Assembly: GCA_930367205.1 (NCBI GenBank) | Contig: OV884015.1 | Coordinates: forward strand, 81,706,841 to 81,770,840 | Source: Acanthosoma haemorrhoidale | Taxonomy: Eukaryota; Arthropoda; Insecta; Hemiptera; Acanthosomatidae | Length of the DNA stretch: 64,000 nucleotides | Direction: 5' to 3' | Part shown: positions 1 to 9,659 of the stretch, in pieces | Position numbering within the stretch: the first letter of the stretch is position 1 | How the letters are laid out: each line of letters begins with the position of its first letter | Notes under the pieces: generated by a model | Database searches by the model: none | Seen by the model: the letters and a program-made list of their open reading frames with translations, nothing else | Told to the model about the DNA's origin: nothing | Made by a program: the position numbers and the translations under genes

Positions 1-45
1 NNNNNNNNNNNNNNNNNNNNNNNNNNNNNNNNNNNNNNNNNNNNN
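1..45. other. Assembly gap (run of N)
   Basis: Forty-five undetermined bases open the window and directly abut a GA microsatellite. The assembly probably broke on the simple repeat, so the true repeat length is unknown. Confidence 0.99.
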
Positions 46-375
<330 letters not shown>

Positions 376-1136
376 GTATTTCATTTAGTGAGAGAAGTAT
401 TTCATTGAATAAATTGACATGCATTGCTACCTGTTGGCAGATAGTAGAAACTAAACAGTAATATTTTTCATTTTTATTGCACCGTGGTGCTGTCTGTTTA
501 GGAAACTAGCCAGAGTACAGAGAGATACATCTGTCTGTGTGAGAGAGGAGAGTATTACGGTAACTAAATTGACATGCAGCTCTATCTGTTTGTTGGCAGT
601 TGGAACTAGTTAGCAAAAAATGACCTTTTATTGCACCGCAGCACAATTTGAATGGGTGAAGAAATAACTAATCCTAGCAGGGCCCAAGTCTTTCCGCTTC
701 AGAAAATTTGTCTTTAATATCAGGTCTGCAGGATTCCACAAGAGCTAACAACTCCAAAGTGGAGGGAGAACAAAACAGGTACTGACTGGAGACGTGAGCT
801 CCTGCGGGTTCCTGAAGACCTGCTACTAAATAAAACTTTTCTGATGGGAAATACCGGCAATGTCAGGACTAGTTAGTTATTTTTTTTATCATGTTTATAA
901 CATTTAGCTATAATCTTTGGGTGTTTTGTGGACTGCTAATAAAAAAAAAATCATTTGCAGTTAATCATACAGTCTGACCAGTTTTCCAAGCCACCCTTGC
1001 CAGTGGTGTTTATTACGTTTTATGATTAAGTTCTTTCTCTTGGTGTTCAACAGAATGCGTTACGGTGCAATAAAAAGGTCAAATATCGCTGTTTAGTTCC
1101 TACTATCTGCCAACAGATCGCGCTGCATGTCAATAT
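376..1136. repeat. Interspersed repeat with inverted ~75-bp arms
   Basis: A block beginning ttgacatgca occurs near 413-483 and again, diverged, near 570-640. Its reverse complement lies at about 1060-1136; the shared parts include ttggcagatagtag and a ttattgcaccg tail. One direct pair and one inverted partner suggest overlapping MITE or foldback-type elements. No coding sequence is seen. Element boundaries and target duplications were not resolved. Confidence 0.6.
889..1028 (+). repeat. Direct repeat, copy 1 of ~140-bp dispersed unit
   Basis: This stretch (catgtttataacatttagc to ttacgttttatgattaa) recurs almost unchanged about 1 kb downstream at 1903-2043. The two differ by a few substitutions and by the length of the central A run. 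It contains a purine-rich A tract and no reading frame of note. It could be two copies of one short element, or LTR-like ends of the intervening 0.9 kb, for which no coding support exists. Confidence 0.75.
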
Positions 1137-1186
1137 ATTCACTGAGATACTTTATCTTTCTCTCTCACTTTATCTTTCTCATATGT

Positions 1187-1277
1187 ACTTTTGTGTTTAT
1201 TGATCTTTTATTTGATTTACCCCATAATACTTGGAAACTGATGTAACTGTTGTAACAAAATATGAATTAATTAATTG
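1187..1277 (+). repeat. Dispersed repeat also present at 42.86 kb
   Basis: The segment around tgtttattgatcttttattt, followed by ccccataatacttgg and ending in aaaatatgaattaa, is matched at about 42861-42958 in the same orientation with scattered substitutions. It is an unclassified interspersed repeat without coding potential. Confidence 0.55.
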
Positions 1278-1902
1278 GTATTAAAATATTATCACACCAA
1301 TATGTCCATTATTTATTTTAAAATATTTCTTCATTGTCTACACTTTTTTTTAAAGATGACAGATGGTTCAGTTCTACAACTGTCATATCATTTTTATCTC
1401 ACACTTTCATTATTAAACTTCTTCCAGTAATCAATCAGTTACCAATACATAAAGTGAGTTTATCTAAAATATTTTTTGTTGGAGACTAATAAGTTTCTTC
1501 ATTATATTACATTCATTGCTTGTTTTAATTGTTCAATATCCAGATAATCTGCCATTTATTTGCAAACAATTCTTTTGCGAGAAGAAATTGAGACGGAGAC
1601 TATATAAATATTGGTAACTTATAATATGTTAAATTGTCTTTTTCGTCTAATTGAATGCCTTATGGTGAGTATGACAGATAATCAAGCTCAGGCTATTACT
1701 ATTTGTCCTGAATTAGCTCTCTCATTAGTTATTTTCATTAATGTAAATTTAATCCACTGTATTTGGGAAAAGACTTTTTATGAGGCCATTGTCTATAATA
1801 TAAGTGAGCGAATGTACACATGATCATGCATACCAGTTTATATCATACTGAGAAAGGTATCAAATTAAAATCTCGGGCCCTTTATTAGCAATATGCAAAT
1901 CA
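1278..1902. other. AT-rich non-coding stretch
   Basis: No recognisable gene. One short open frame at 1611-1823 (70 codons) lacks any familiar motif and is not flanked by convincing splice or promoter signals, so it is not called. Confidence 0.5.
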
Positions 1903-2043
1903 TGTTTATAACATTTAGCAATAATCTTTGGGTGTTTTCTGGACTGCAAATAAAAAAAAAAAATCATTTGCAGTAAATCATACAGTCTGACCAGTTTTCC
2001 AAGCCACCCTTGCCAGTGGTGTTTATTACGTTTTATGATTAAT
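1903..2043 (+). repeat. Direct repeat, copy 2 of ~140-bp dispersed unit
   Basis: Near-identical partner of the 889-1028 unit, with a longer A run in the middle and a handful of substitutions, ending in ttacgttttatgattaa. Confidence 0.75.
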
Positions 2044-2666
2044 TAATTACTCAATAATTAAAAAATATATTTTGCCATAATTGAGTATTAAGTTCTCGTA
2101 TCCTTGATTGATAGATAATATACAATTATTGTTTTTTATTTTTGAATTGTAACTACAGAAAGTTATTACAATTGTGTTCACAATTGTAATACATTCAGTC
2201 AGAGAAATTTTATTCTCTATTGTCCAATAGGTAGAATGCAGTCGTAATCTTTGGAGCTGTAAACAAATTTTTTTCGTTCCCTTCCGAGCCTGGAAGTGAT
2301 GCTTCGGAATGGCTCCACCGGAAATGTAGCAGGCCTGGCCTTAGCTATATAAACCATATCATATGACGCCATGTGATATACAAGAGTTTGTATGTATATG
2401 CTATCCATTTCCCAAAAACCTAATCTTAATGGGGGGAGATTCTTAAATTTACTCCTTGAATGACTTAATCCATATATCTGAGGCTATTGCCTTGCTTCAC
2501 TCCACTATTCATCAAGAAGGATCCTGACTTTTGCTCATTAAACTTTTCAGTCCACTTCATTTTCTTATAATTCTTCGCATCCTCGTTTATCCTTAAAGCA
2601 TGTCAGAGCTCATTTCACCGAACTATATTAAAGGCTAGATCCAAAAGTGATATACATATATATATA
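2044..2666. other. Intergenic; contains a zinc-finger-promoter-like snippet
   Basis: No gene is seen. At about 2293-2343 the words gatgcttcggaatggctcc and gtagcaggcct resemble the leader of the zinc-finger gene at about 15599-15640 (gatgctttcggaatagctcc, gtagtaggcct). This may be a relic of a related gene's 5' region or a shared repeat. The left target-site bases TATATA of Gypsy-1 end this stretch. Confidence 0.4.
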
Positions 2667-2850
2667 AGTTAACGATCGTCAACGAAAAACGAGAAGAAAA
2701 AGGAAAGAGGTTGAATGTAGTTACTGAACGAGAGTTGTCACAAGACTGTTTTTATTTGAGCTTTTAAAGCCTCTCTAAATACATTCGGGATGTTTACATC
2801 CCGATGACTTAAGGATTAGGCTGGCTGCCTACGACGTCCGAACCTTAACT
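2667..2850 (-). repeat. Gypsy-1 3' LTR
   Basis: Base-for-base match to 7840-8023. A purine-rich tract ending in six G (plus strand cccccc at 2851-2856) lies immediately inside it, as expected for second-strand priming. Confidence 0.95.
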
Positions 2851-3189
2851 CCCCCCTGCCAGTTTACGCATATCTCTTCGTAAACTCCAAGGTCCGCCGC
2901 ACTCAGCACACAGCCTGTAATCCCTTACATCACGTTTACGGTCTAATATATTCATAGTCCTCACAAAAAAACAAAGAAAAGAGATAATACAGAAATAAAA
3001 CAAAAATAATAATAACAAAAAATAATACATTCGCCCTGGACCCGGTGGCTGCGAGGTAAAAAAAAAATGGAACATCCACAATATAAATAATGAAAACAAA
3101 AACTCTCTCTGCACAGCACATGTGAATGTGAACATGTGAAACATATGATTCCGGATCAGTTGCTCCGTATCGGATCGAGGGCACACCAT
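2845..3189 (-). CDS. Small ORF downstream of Gypsy-1 pol with a hydrophobic segment (doubtful)
   Basis: An open frame of about 114 codons follows pol with a gap of about 12 bases and ends just inside the 3' LTR. It encodes a 23-residue run of Leu, Phe, Tyr and Ile in its middle that would make one membrane helix. This is where errantivirus-like elements keep an envelope gene. However, it is far too short, has no signal peptide, cleavage site or Cys pattern, and the hydrophobic run comes from an A/T-rich plus-strand stretch. Chance or a relic is more likely than a working third gene. Confidence 0.2.
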   Translation of the reverse strand: MVCPRSDTEQLIRNHMFHMFTFTCAVQREFLFSLFILWMFHFFFTSQPPGPGRMYYFLLLLFLFYFCIISFLCFFVRTMNILDRKRDVRDYRLCAECGGPWSLRRDMRKLAGGS

Positions 3190-3200
3190 CTTACGCACAT

Positions 3201-6098
3201 TCAACACCCTCCCCCCTGTGTTGGGAGTTTCAACTGTTCAATGTGAACGGTTCGCCTCTTCTTTGGGGTGGTCATACTCTCGATGGTCACGAGATTATGT
3301 TCCCGAATTATGATGACCTTAAAGGGCCCCTCATACCGAACAAGTTCCTTACTACGATTTGACACGACTTTTCTGTACACAACGGTCCCAATCGATATTG
3401 CTCCTATGCGATCCCGCACCTTCAAATTTGCCCGTGCCACGCGCTTGGATTTTTCGCGCATAATCTTATCGCGTACTTTGTACCACATCTTTCCGAGCTG
3501 TATGTGGGTGTTATGGAGCTGTGCCACCATTCCCTCATCCGCCACCGTCTCTGGCCAGTTCCTCGGTCTCACTCGTAATCCAAACAAAATTTCGAAGGGT
3601 GCTAACCCCGTCGTGGCATGTATCGAGTGGTTGTATGCCGCCACCGCCATTGGCATCGCTACGTTCGCCGACAGGCCTTTATCCACCTGGTACACGCGTA
3701 AGTGGTCGCTGAGGGTGCTGTGTAACCTTTCGATGGTTCCCCTGCTCTTGGGATGCCCGGGGGTATTAAAATGCCATACCACATCCCGTTTTTGCATTTC
3801 GGCTCTCACGGTTGCATTGTCAAACTCCCGTCCCCCGTCAGACGAGATCCTCTCTGGTATGCCGTAGAACTGGAACCATGTGTTGAGGGCTTGTAATATG
3901 GAATCTGATGACTTGTCTCCCACCGCGTAGGCCATAGCCACTTTGCTAAATGGGTCGATGATAGTGACCCACTTAAAACCCCGCCACGTGAAGGTGTCCA
4001 CTTGAATCTCCGTCAGTGGTGCTTCTGCCGTGGGTGATTCCTCCTGGAGTCCCTGCGGGGGATGTCTATCATATTTTGTCTTCTGACAAACTTCGCATGC
4101 TCCGATTACCTCCTGAATAGTCCGCTGCATCCCCCACCAAAAATAGCGCCTTCGTAGTGCTTGTGCCGTCTCCTGCCCACCGCGGTGGTTGGTTTTTCCT
4201 TGGTGATACGCCAGTGTTACCTCGCGTTGCTGCTCCTCGTCCCGCAGGGTTTGGACCACGGAAAGACACCGAATGAACGAGCGATCCACCCCCAACAGCT
4301 CTTTCTGCCACAGCTTTTTAATTTTGTCCCACACAGTCTCGTTGCCCACGAATAAATGGTGTGTTTTGCCGGGTTTGGACACGTCCTTGAGAGCCTGACA
4401 AATTTGATCTCCTCGAACTCCCGGTGGTGACCAAATCGTCGCGATCTGACTCCTACCGTACGTACTATGGAGTATTTTCAGAGCACCCGATGTTTGAGTT
4501 TTCCAAATGATCTGCCTCCGCTTATCATTGATAATTTCGTCCGTCGTCTCCATATCACGCGGTCTCTCTCCTATAGACTCGTCTGATGGTGTGTCCGCAC
4601 TCCTGTCACTATCTTTCCGCGTGCTGCTCCTGCCCGCTTCTCCAGGCGTCCATTCCTCAATGAACTGCCTCATACCGCTCGATGTTTCCCCTTCTTCTAT
4701 GGCGTTCACCATAATAGCGCGCGACAGCCAATCTGCCACGACGTTGTCTTTGCCTGGCTTATATACAATATCCAGATTGTATTGGGCTAAGAATTCCTTC
4801 CACCTTGTTACCCTTGAGGAGAATTCTTTGAGTTTTCCGACCCATTGAAGAGGTCGGTGATCCGTATGTATTCGAAACCTTCTGCCAAATACATACGGAC
4901 GGAAGTGCCCAATGGCCCACACTATCCCGAGGAGTTCTCGTTCCAGAGCGCTGTACCGCGCCTCCGTGTCCGTCAGGCGTCTGCTCGCGTAAGCCACCGG
5001 TCTTTCCCCGTCTTCGCCTTCCTGTGACAATACTGCCCCCAAGGCATAGTCGCTTGCGTCGGTGGTGATCGTGAAATCCTTCTCAAAGTTAGGGAAAGCT
5101 AAAATCGGCGCCTCCTGCAAACGTGCCAAGCATTTGCGGATATTCTGCTCTATCAGCGGCGTAATCATTATCCGTGCTCCTTTCCGTAGTAAATTGTTAA
5201 TGGGTACCATATATTCTGCCATGTCCGGCACGAAACGGCGGTAGTAATTGAGCGTGCCCAGTAATCTCCGAATCCCTTTTACATCTTTTGGCACCTCCAT
5301 TCTCTGGATCGCTTCTACTTTCGTCGAGTCTGGTTGAACCCCTTCCTGTGAGATTGTGTGCCCTAAAAAACTAATCTGCTCCTGCCCCAGTGACGATTTG
5401 TCTATTGACAGTTTCAACCCGAAATCCCTTAATCTCTCAAATACGTTCCGGAGGTGTTGAATATGTTCCGATTCCGTTCGGCTGAAGATCAGCAGGTCAT
5501 CCATGTAAATTTGGCACATATTTTTGTCCATTCCTCTCAGAAGTTCGTCCATGAGACGCTGAAAGGTTATTGGAGCATTTTTGAGACCGAACGGCATTCT
5601 CGTGAACTCAAAATGCCCTCTTTCAAACGAAAACGCCGTTTTATGTTGGTCATGCGCAGCTAGTTTGATCTGATGGTACCCTGCTTTTAGGTCCAATGTG
5701 CTAAAAATTTTTGCACCGTTTAGTCTGTCTAGGATGTCTTCGAACCGCGGGATCGGATATTTTTCGTCCAGGGTATTATCGTTAAGTTTCCGAAAATCCA
5801 CCACGACTCGGTATTTTTCCTCACATTCTCCCGGTCGACTTTTCTTTTTCACTGCCCGCAAAGGGCTATTATACGGAGACGTGCTATCTCTGATAATACC
5901 TTGGCGCTTGAGATCCTCGATCTCCTTTCTAATGTGTTGTCTGAGCGCTTGCGGATACCGCCTCTCCTTCACATACGTCACCCGCTCTACTTTTAACGGG
6001 ATCTCATGTAGCGTTTTCGCCGTTGCTCCTAGCTTGTCCCCTTCAGCGAAAAAAATATCCCTAAACTCGCTCCTCAGACTCTCCCTCCAATCCTCCAC
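3201..6098 (-). CDS. pol: Gypsy-1 Pol: reverse transcriptase, RNase H, integrase
   Basis: An uninterrupted frame of about 965 codons that copies the element's RNA and inserts the DNA. Reverse transcriptase fills roughly residues 60-250, with the FSTLDLKAGYHQI block, FTRMPFGLKNAP and the catalytic YMDD in CQIYMDDLLIFSR. RNase H starts at about 340 with TTDASDYALGAVLS, then ERELLGIVWA and HTDHRPLQW. Integrase has an HHCC zinc site (YHQGKTNHRGGQE, ACEVCQ) and the DDE core: IQVDTFTW, RISSDGGREF and GTIERLHST. All key residues are present. The true frame continues upstream to about 6150, where it joins the protease frame across a 12-G run, so a Met start at 6098 is only nominal. It is probably made as a Gag-Pro-Pol fusion. 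Confidence 0.95.
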   Translation of the reverse strand: MEDWRESLRSEFRDIFFAEGDKLGATAKTLHEIPLKVERVTYVKERRYPQALRQHIRKEIEDLKRQGIIRDSTSPYNSPLRAVKKKSRPGECEEKYRVVVDFRKLNDNTLDEKYPIPRFEDILDRLNGAKIFSTLDLKAGYHQIKLAAHDQHKTAFSFERGHFEFTRMPFGLKNAPITFQRLMDELLRGMDKNMCQIYMDDLLIFSRTESEHIQHLRNVFERLRDFGLKLSIDKSSLGQEQISFLGHTISQEGVQPDSTKVEAIQRMEVPKDVKGIRRLLGTLNYYRRFVPDMAEYMVPINNLLRKGARIMITPLIEQNIRKCLARLQEAPILAFPNFEKDFTITTDASDYALGAVLSQEGEDGERPVAYASRRLTDTEARYSALERELLGIVWAIGHFRPYVFGRRFRIHTDHRPLQWVGKLKEFSSRVTRWKEFLAQYNLDIVYKPGKDNVVADWLSRAIMVNAIEEGETSSGMRQFIEEWTPGEAGRSSTRKDSDRSADTPSDESIGERPRDMETTDEIINDKRRQIIWKTQTSGALKILHSTYGRSQIATIWSPPGVRGDQICQALKDVSKPGKTHHLFVGNETVWDKIKKLWQKELLGVDRSFIRCLSVVQTLRDEEQQREVTLAYHQGKTNHRGGQETAQALRRRYFWWGMQRTIQEVIGACEVCQKTKYDRHPPQGLQEESPTAEAPLTEIQVDTFTWRGFKWVTIIDPFSKVAMAYAVGDKSSDSILQALNTWFQFYGIPERISSDGGREFDNATVRAEMQKRDVVWHFNTPGHPKSRGTIERLHSTLSDHLRVYQVDKGLSANVAMPMAVAAYNHSIHATTGLAPFEILFGLRVRPRNWPETVADEGMVAQLHNTHIQLGKMWYKVRDKIMREKSKRVARANLKVRDRIGAISIGTVVYRKVVSNRSKELVRYEGPFKVIIIREHNLVTIESMTTPKKRRTVHIEQLKLPTQGGGC

Positions 6099-6133
6099 TC
6101 TCTTAACCGCTCCTATTTGCTCCGTTTCGCCCC

Positions 6134-6532
6134 TTACGCCCCCCCCCCCCGGCTTCGATAGGTTCGCTTCCCTATTTTGATCCTCCAGTTCTCCCCCTCG
6201 TTTTCGATGCGCGCGCCTACTTTTCCCAGTAAATCACACCCCACTATTATCTGGTATTCCCGTGGCATGTCTTCCACGACGTGTACTTTTATGTCACCCA
6301 TTACTTTCGCCCATTCTTCCAGCCCCACGACCGCTTCTCCCATTACTTCGCAGGGTCCCCCAAGAGTAAGTAATTTACACTTACATACCTTGATCTGGTG
6401 TGCCCTCTCTCCTCTACGCAACCTCTCTAACGCACCACGAGATATTATTGTATTGGTGCTGCCAGTATCAATGAGGCACCTCTCCCCCTTCCCGAACTCG
6501 ATAATTGGCAAACCACACATCCTTTCCCGCAC
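6134..6532 (-). CDS. Gypsy-1 aspartic protease
   Basis: About 132 codons with the active-site motif CLIDTGSTNTIIS near residue 20 and a downstream hydrophobic-hydrophobic-Gly element in IIVGCDLLG, the layout of a retroviral-type pepsin-fold monomer that works as a dimer. It overlaps the end of gag by about 65 bases in another frame. It stops in the 12-G run (plus strand C6139-6150), just where the Pol frame begins; a -1 step there would fuse it to reverse transcriptase. It processes the Gag-Pol polyprotein. Confidence 0.9.
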   Translation of the reverse strand: MRERMCGLPIIEFGKGERCLIDTGSTNTIISRGALERLRRGERAHQIKVCKCKLLTLGGPCEVMGEAVVGLEEWAKVMGDIKVHVVEDMPREYQIIVGCDLLGKVGARIENEGENWRIKIGKRTYRSRGGGA

Positions 6533-7732
6533 TGTATTGCACCTTAGGATGCGGTCGCCTCTCTGCTGCCACTCTCCTCAGGCCTCCGTACGCCGCTCCC
6601 TTCTGCCACTCTCGTCGTCTGCTCCCGCTGCGCTTCGACTCCTCTCCGTCTGTCTCCGACGTCCCTGATGACTCGTCGCCCGATGATCCAATTTCTCTTG
6701 GTGTCGCGCTCCGCCTTTCCCGGATTTCCTGGTTGTTCACCTCCATTGGTTCTGCTTTGTGAAATTCCCTTCTACGAAACAAGTATGGACATTGTCTTGC
6801 TATGTGTCCTTCTTCCCCACACTCAAAGCACTTAGTGCGAGGGCACTGAGCTACCAGATGGCCCGTCTTTCCACAACCATGACATTTCCTTTCTTCTTTC
6901 CGAGGTGCGTACCTAGGCCTCGTCACTCCCAATCTTCTCTCTCTTGTCGCTCCCCTGTCTCTACCGGCAAACGGCGTTTCCTGTCTCCTCCACACTGCTT
7001 TTGGGGTCCTGTTTCTCCTATATGGGATCTGGCTCCAATCGTTGTCATCTTCGTTCATTATTACTTCTTCTTCCCTTGCGCTAGCATCTATCATCGCCTG
7101 GGCGCATTCGAGGAACGATCGCTCATTAGGGAACCCTTCCTTCCTTCCCGTCTCCTTCGCTAATTGTACCTTTAAGATTGTTGACAGGAATCCCATCCTG
7201 CCCTCCACTTCATCGGCGCTAGTTGTCTCCCTCATTTTCTCATTTATTTTATTGTAGCGGACAACTAGGACTGCAGCATACTGTCCACTATTCTGTCTCG
7301 GAGATTTCATTTCTCGAAACATTTGGAATATATCCTCCTCTGGGGTCCATCGTCCCCCCCCCCATATGCTTTTTTCAGTCTCGTCTTTACTATCTCCCAC
7401 GGGGTTTCCTCGTCCGCCTGTATCAGGTTCAGCACCTTCCTTTTCACCCTGCACACCAGGTCTGCCTTTATTGACTTAGCGTCACCTGGGTCGAGTAACC
7501 CTTCGTCCATCTTGGCTTGTATCCTCTCCATAATCCTATCTCCACCTTTGAGAAAATGATTTAACTCACCTATTTCCCCAGAAAATTTTTCGAGGTCTGA
7601 GATCATTTTCCTCATGTCCTGTGACGTCACTGCCCGCACCTTCATCCACGCCAGTGTGTTCGCATGGGCTTCAGCCATGGTTTCTTTAGGTAACTGTGGA
7701 ACTTCAAACGCTGCCGGCCGCAATTCCACCAT
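6468..7732 (-). CDS. gag: Gypsy-1 Gag, split by a 10-G homopolymer
   Basis: The structural protein that packages the element RNA into particles. The N-terminal frame (7732 down to about 7360) has capsid-like helical sequence; the C-terminal frame (about 7360 to 6468) carries two CCHC zinc knuckles, CHGCGKTGHLVAQC and CFECGEEGHIARQC, then a charged tail. The frames meet exactly at ten G (plus strand C7354-7363). By comparison with Gypsy-2, whose YGSGRWTPEED lies here unbroken, either two extra G or one missing G would restore the frame. This looks like homopolymer length error or slippage rather than decay, given the identical LTRs. Confidence 0.9.
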
Positions 7733-7822
7733 TACCTACTTTAATTAAATCACACGAAAGTGAATAAGAAGGAAAAAAAAACAAAAACCAACTCGCACGT
7801 TAATGACTCGAACCCACTCCGC

Positions 7823-7840
7823 TCCCGGGTTTCGGCACCA
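7823..7840 (-). promoter_or_regulatory. Gypsy-1 primer-binding site, tRNA-Phe
   Basis: The plus strand reads tcccgggtttcggcacca, the 3' end of animal tRNA-Phe including CCA. The element strand therefore offers an 18-base complement, directly adjoining the 5' LTR (the last base is shared with the LTR end). Confidence 0.85.
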
Positions 7841-8023
7841 GTTAACGATCGTCAACGAAAAACGAGAAGAAAAAGGAAAGAGGTTGAATGTAGTTACTGA
7901 ACGAGAGTTGTCACAAGACTGTTTTTATTTGAGCTTTTAAAGCCTCTCTAAATACATTCGGGATGTTTACATCCCGATGACTTAAGGATTAGGCTGGCTG
8001 CCTACGACGTCCGAACCTTAACT
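7840..8023 (-). repeat. Gypsy-1 5' LTR
   Basis: Identical to 2667-2850. It contains the promoter by analogy with the family; no clear TATA box is evident. The right flank begins TATATA, matching the left flank of the element. Confidence 0.95.
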
Positions 8024-8211
8024 TATATAAGTCAACTGAGCCTAAGAGTATTAGGACTTATTATTGTAAACAACATATCAGAGTGGGGTTAATCCCACTC
8101 GCAAATGTATATATAGGAGAGAAGAGTAAAATAAAGTTTAGTTTCAAGTTCGATAGCGTGTGCCGTTTAACCCTCAACCATTTTCACTCTTTCTGTCCGA
8201 GATACGTTAAG
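8024..8211 (+). repeat. Gypsy-2 5' LTR (left edge uncertain)
   Basis: This is the AT-rich stretch between Gypsy-1 and the Gypsy-2 primer site. It contains a TATA-like gtatatatagg at about 8106-8116 and ends ...gatacgttaag before the primer site. No second copy is available to fix its ends. Confidence 0.7.
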
Positions 8212-8229
8212 TGGTGCCGAAACCCGGGA
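8212..8229 (+). promoter_or_regulatory. Gypsy-2 primer-binding site, tRNA-Phe
   Basis: tggtgccgaaacccggga is complementary to the last 18 bases of animal tRNA-Phe, the same primer choice as neighbouring Gypsy-1. Confidence 0.85.
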
Positions 8230-8339
8230 AAGTTTTTCGTATACGCCTGAGATACAGTCGTATGACTTAAGCAGTTAGCGGTCTCAGGTGCTGAGAAACA
8301 GTTCGCGTACATATAAAGAACCAGGAGAACACGGACAGG

Positions 8340-9543
8340 ATGGCCGAGGATGACCTAGCTAGACTAAGAAAGGAGCTAGCTCAAATGAGAGAGGAACGAG
8401 CGAAGTTCGAGTTTCAGATGGGCTAGTCGGCAAAGAACACACAGATCGAGCTGGCTAAGATCAGGACGCAGAACTGTGCGTTCATACACGACGTCATCGG
8501 GCAATTAGAACCCTTTACGGGAGTACTAGGAGAATTGGACCACTTCCTAGAAGGGGGGGATCAGATCAAAGAATTGATCTCGACCAGAAAAGAAGCAGGG
8601 ACCCTAGCCGATGGAGACATAAAGCTACTAGAAGCCTCGCTAGTGGGAAGGATTTCCCGCCGCGTGCTAAACGCTATTCAAGGTGACGCGTCACAACCGT
8701 GGGAGGCGTTGAAGAACAAATTGAAGAAATTGTACGGGAGCGGCCGATGGACCCCGGAGGAAGACGCGTTATTCTTATTGCAAGAACACAAGAAACCTGG
8801 CCAGACGGAGGGGGATTTCGCAGAAAGGCTCCTTGTCCTCTACAACCGTCTTAACGAAAAAATGTAGAAGCGTACGGACAAACCGAAGCGTTGGTGCGAA
8901 TGATTTTCATAAGAGAAATCATGAAAGTACAACTGAACCAGAACGTAGACCGACGGGGCTCGCTGGCTAAGGATAAAGACGTACCGGACTGCGCACATGA
9001 GCTCATCGATGCACAGGAGCGAAGCACAAGGCGCCCGAAAAATCCAGAACCTGATTGGATAGAAGTCAGGACACCGAGGAGAGAAAAAATAACGACATTC
9101 CAACAAAGTGATCGAACGAGGAATGCAGGTGCTCCGAGAAGACCGTTTAGGACGCCAGACGAAAGACCACGGTGAACGGAGCGACGTTGCTATGAGTGCA
9201 ACAGGACGGGACATCTGGCTGCTCAATGCAACTTGACAAGGTGTTATGAGTGCGGACGGCGGGGGCACGTAGCACGGGAATGTCCGAGACGTGCAGGCGA
9301 GAATAGGAGGAGGGGACACAGGCCCGAACCTATGGAGGTCAACTGCCAGAGATGGGACACCAGGGAGACGAACCGGCGGAGCGACAGGCAGTCCACCACT
9401 GACGGATCATCGGAGGAGGAGAGCAACCCATCCGAGCGCAGCTGCCCGGCTGGGGACAGACGCGAGGTAAGCGGAAGGGTCTCGTGGAAAGGAGGGCCGT
9501 CGGGGATGGAAGTGGTAAAGGGCCAAGGGAGAAGCGATTGAGG
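8340..9543 (+). pseudogene. gag: Gypsy-2 gag, broken
   Basis: An ATG at 8340 opens a charged helical start. TAG at 8424-8426 interrupts it, then the frame continues through LDHFLEGGDQIKEL and YGSGRWTPEED to a stop at about 8865. A frame change leads to the next segment, and an in-frame TGA lies at about 9173 just before two zinc knuckles (CYECNRTGHLAAQC and CYECGRRGHVAREC, about 9189-9281). An acidic and Ser-rich tail follows to 9543. Domain order matches Gypsy-1 Gag; three disabling changes mark it as dead. Confidence 0.9.
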
Positions 9544-9659
9544 GTACGATGATGGGTGGGGCAACCGAGAGGAAGAGGAGACGATGCGGGTGAATAATAT
9601 CGTGAGAGCTAGGGATAACAGGTTACCCGTGGCGAGGTGGGGGGGGGACGAATTTAAAT

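Larger units (their letters stand above)
2667..8023 (-). mobile_element. Gypsy-1: Ty3/Gypsy LTR retrotransposon, full length, young
   Basis: A complete 5.36-kb Gypsy-type element lying on the minus strand. Two 184-bp LTRs are identical as read, which implies a recent insertion. LTR ends are AGTTAAG...GTTAACT on the element strand, the AGT...ACT type seen in the gypsy group. TATATA lies on both outer sides, consistent with the TATA-type target choice of that group (a 4-6 bp duplication, made ambiguous by the AT repeat). A tRNA-Phe primer site abuts the 5' LTR, and a G-rich polypurine tract abuts the 3' LTR. Order: gag, protease, reverse transcriptase, RNase H, integrase. There is no recognisable envelope. 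Coding is open except at two G-homopolymers (10 and 12 G). Confidence 0.95.

Noticed and set aside
1611..1823. Open frame of 70 codons
   Set aside because: No recognisable motif, AT-rich, no supporting signals; length is within chance for this composition.
2217..2408. Minus-strand frame of 63 codons
   Set aside because: Overlaps the zinc-finger-leader-like snippet; no conserved features.
7801..7840. tRNA-like 3' end beside Gypsy-1
   Set aside because: Only the last 18 bases match tRNA-Phe; no anticodon or D arm, so it is a primer site, not a tRNA gene.
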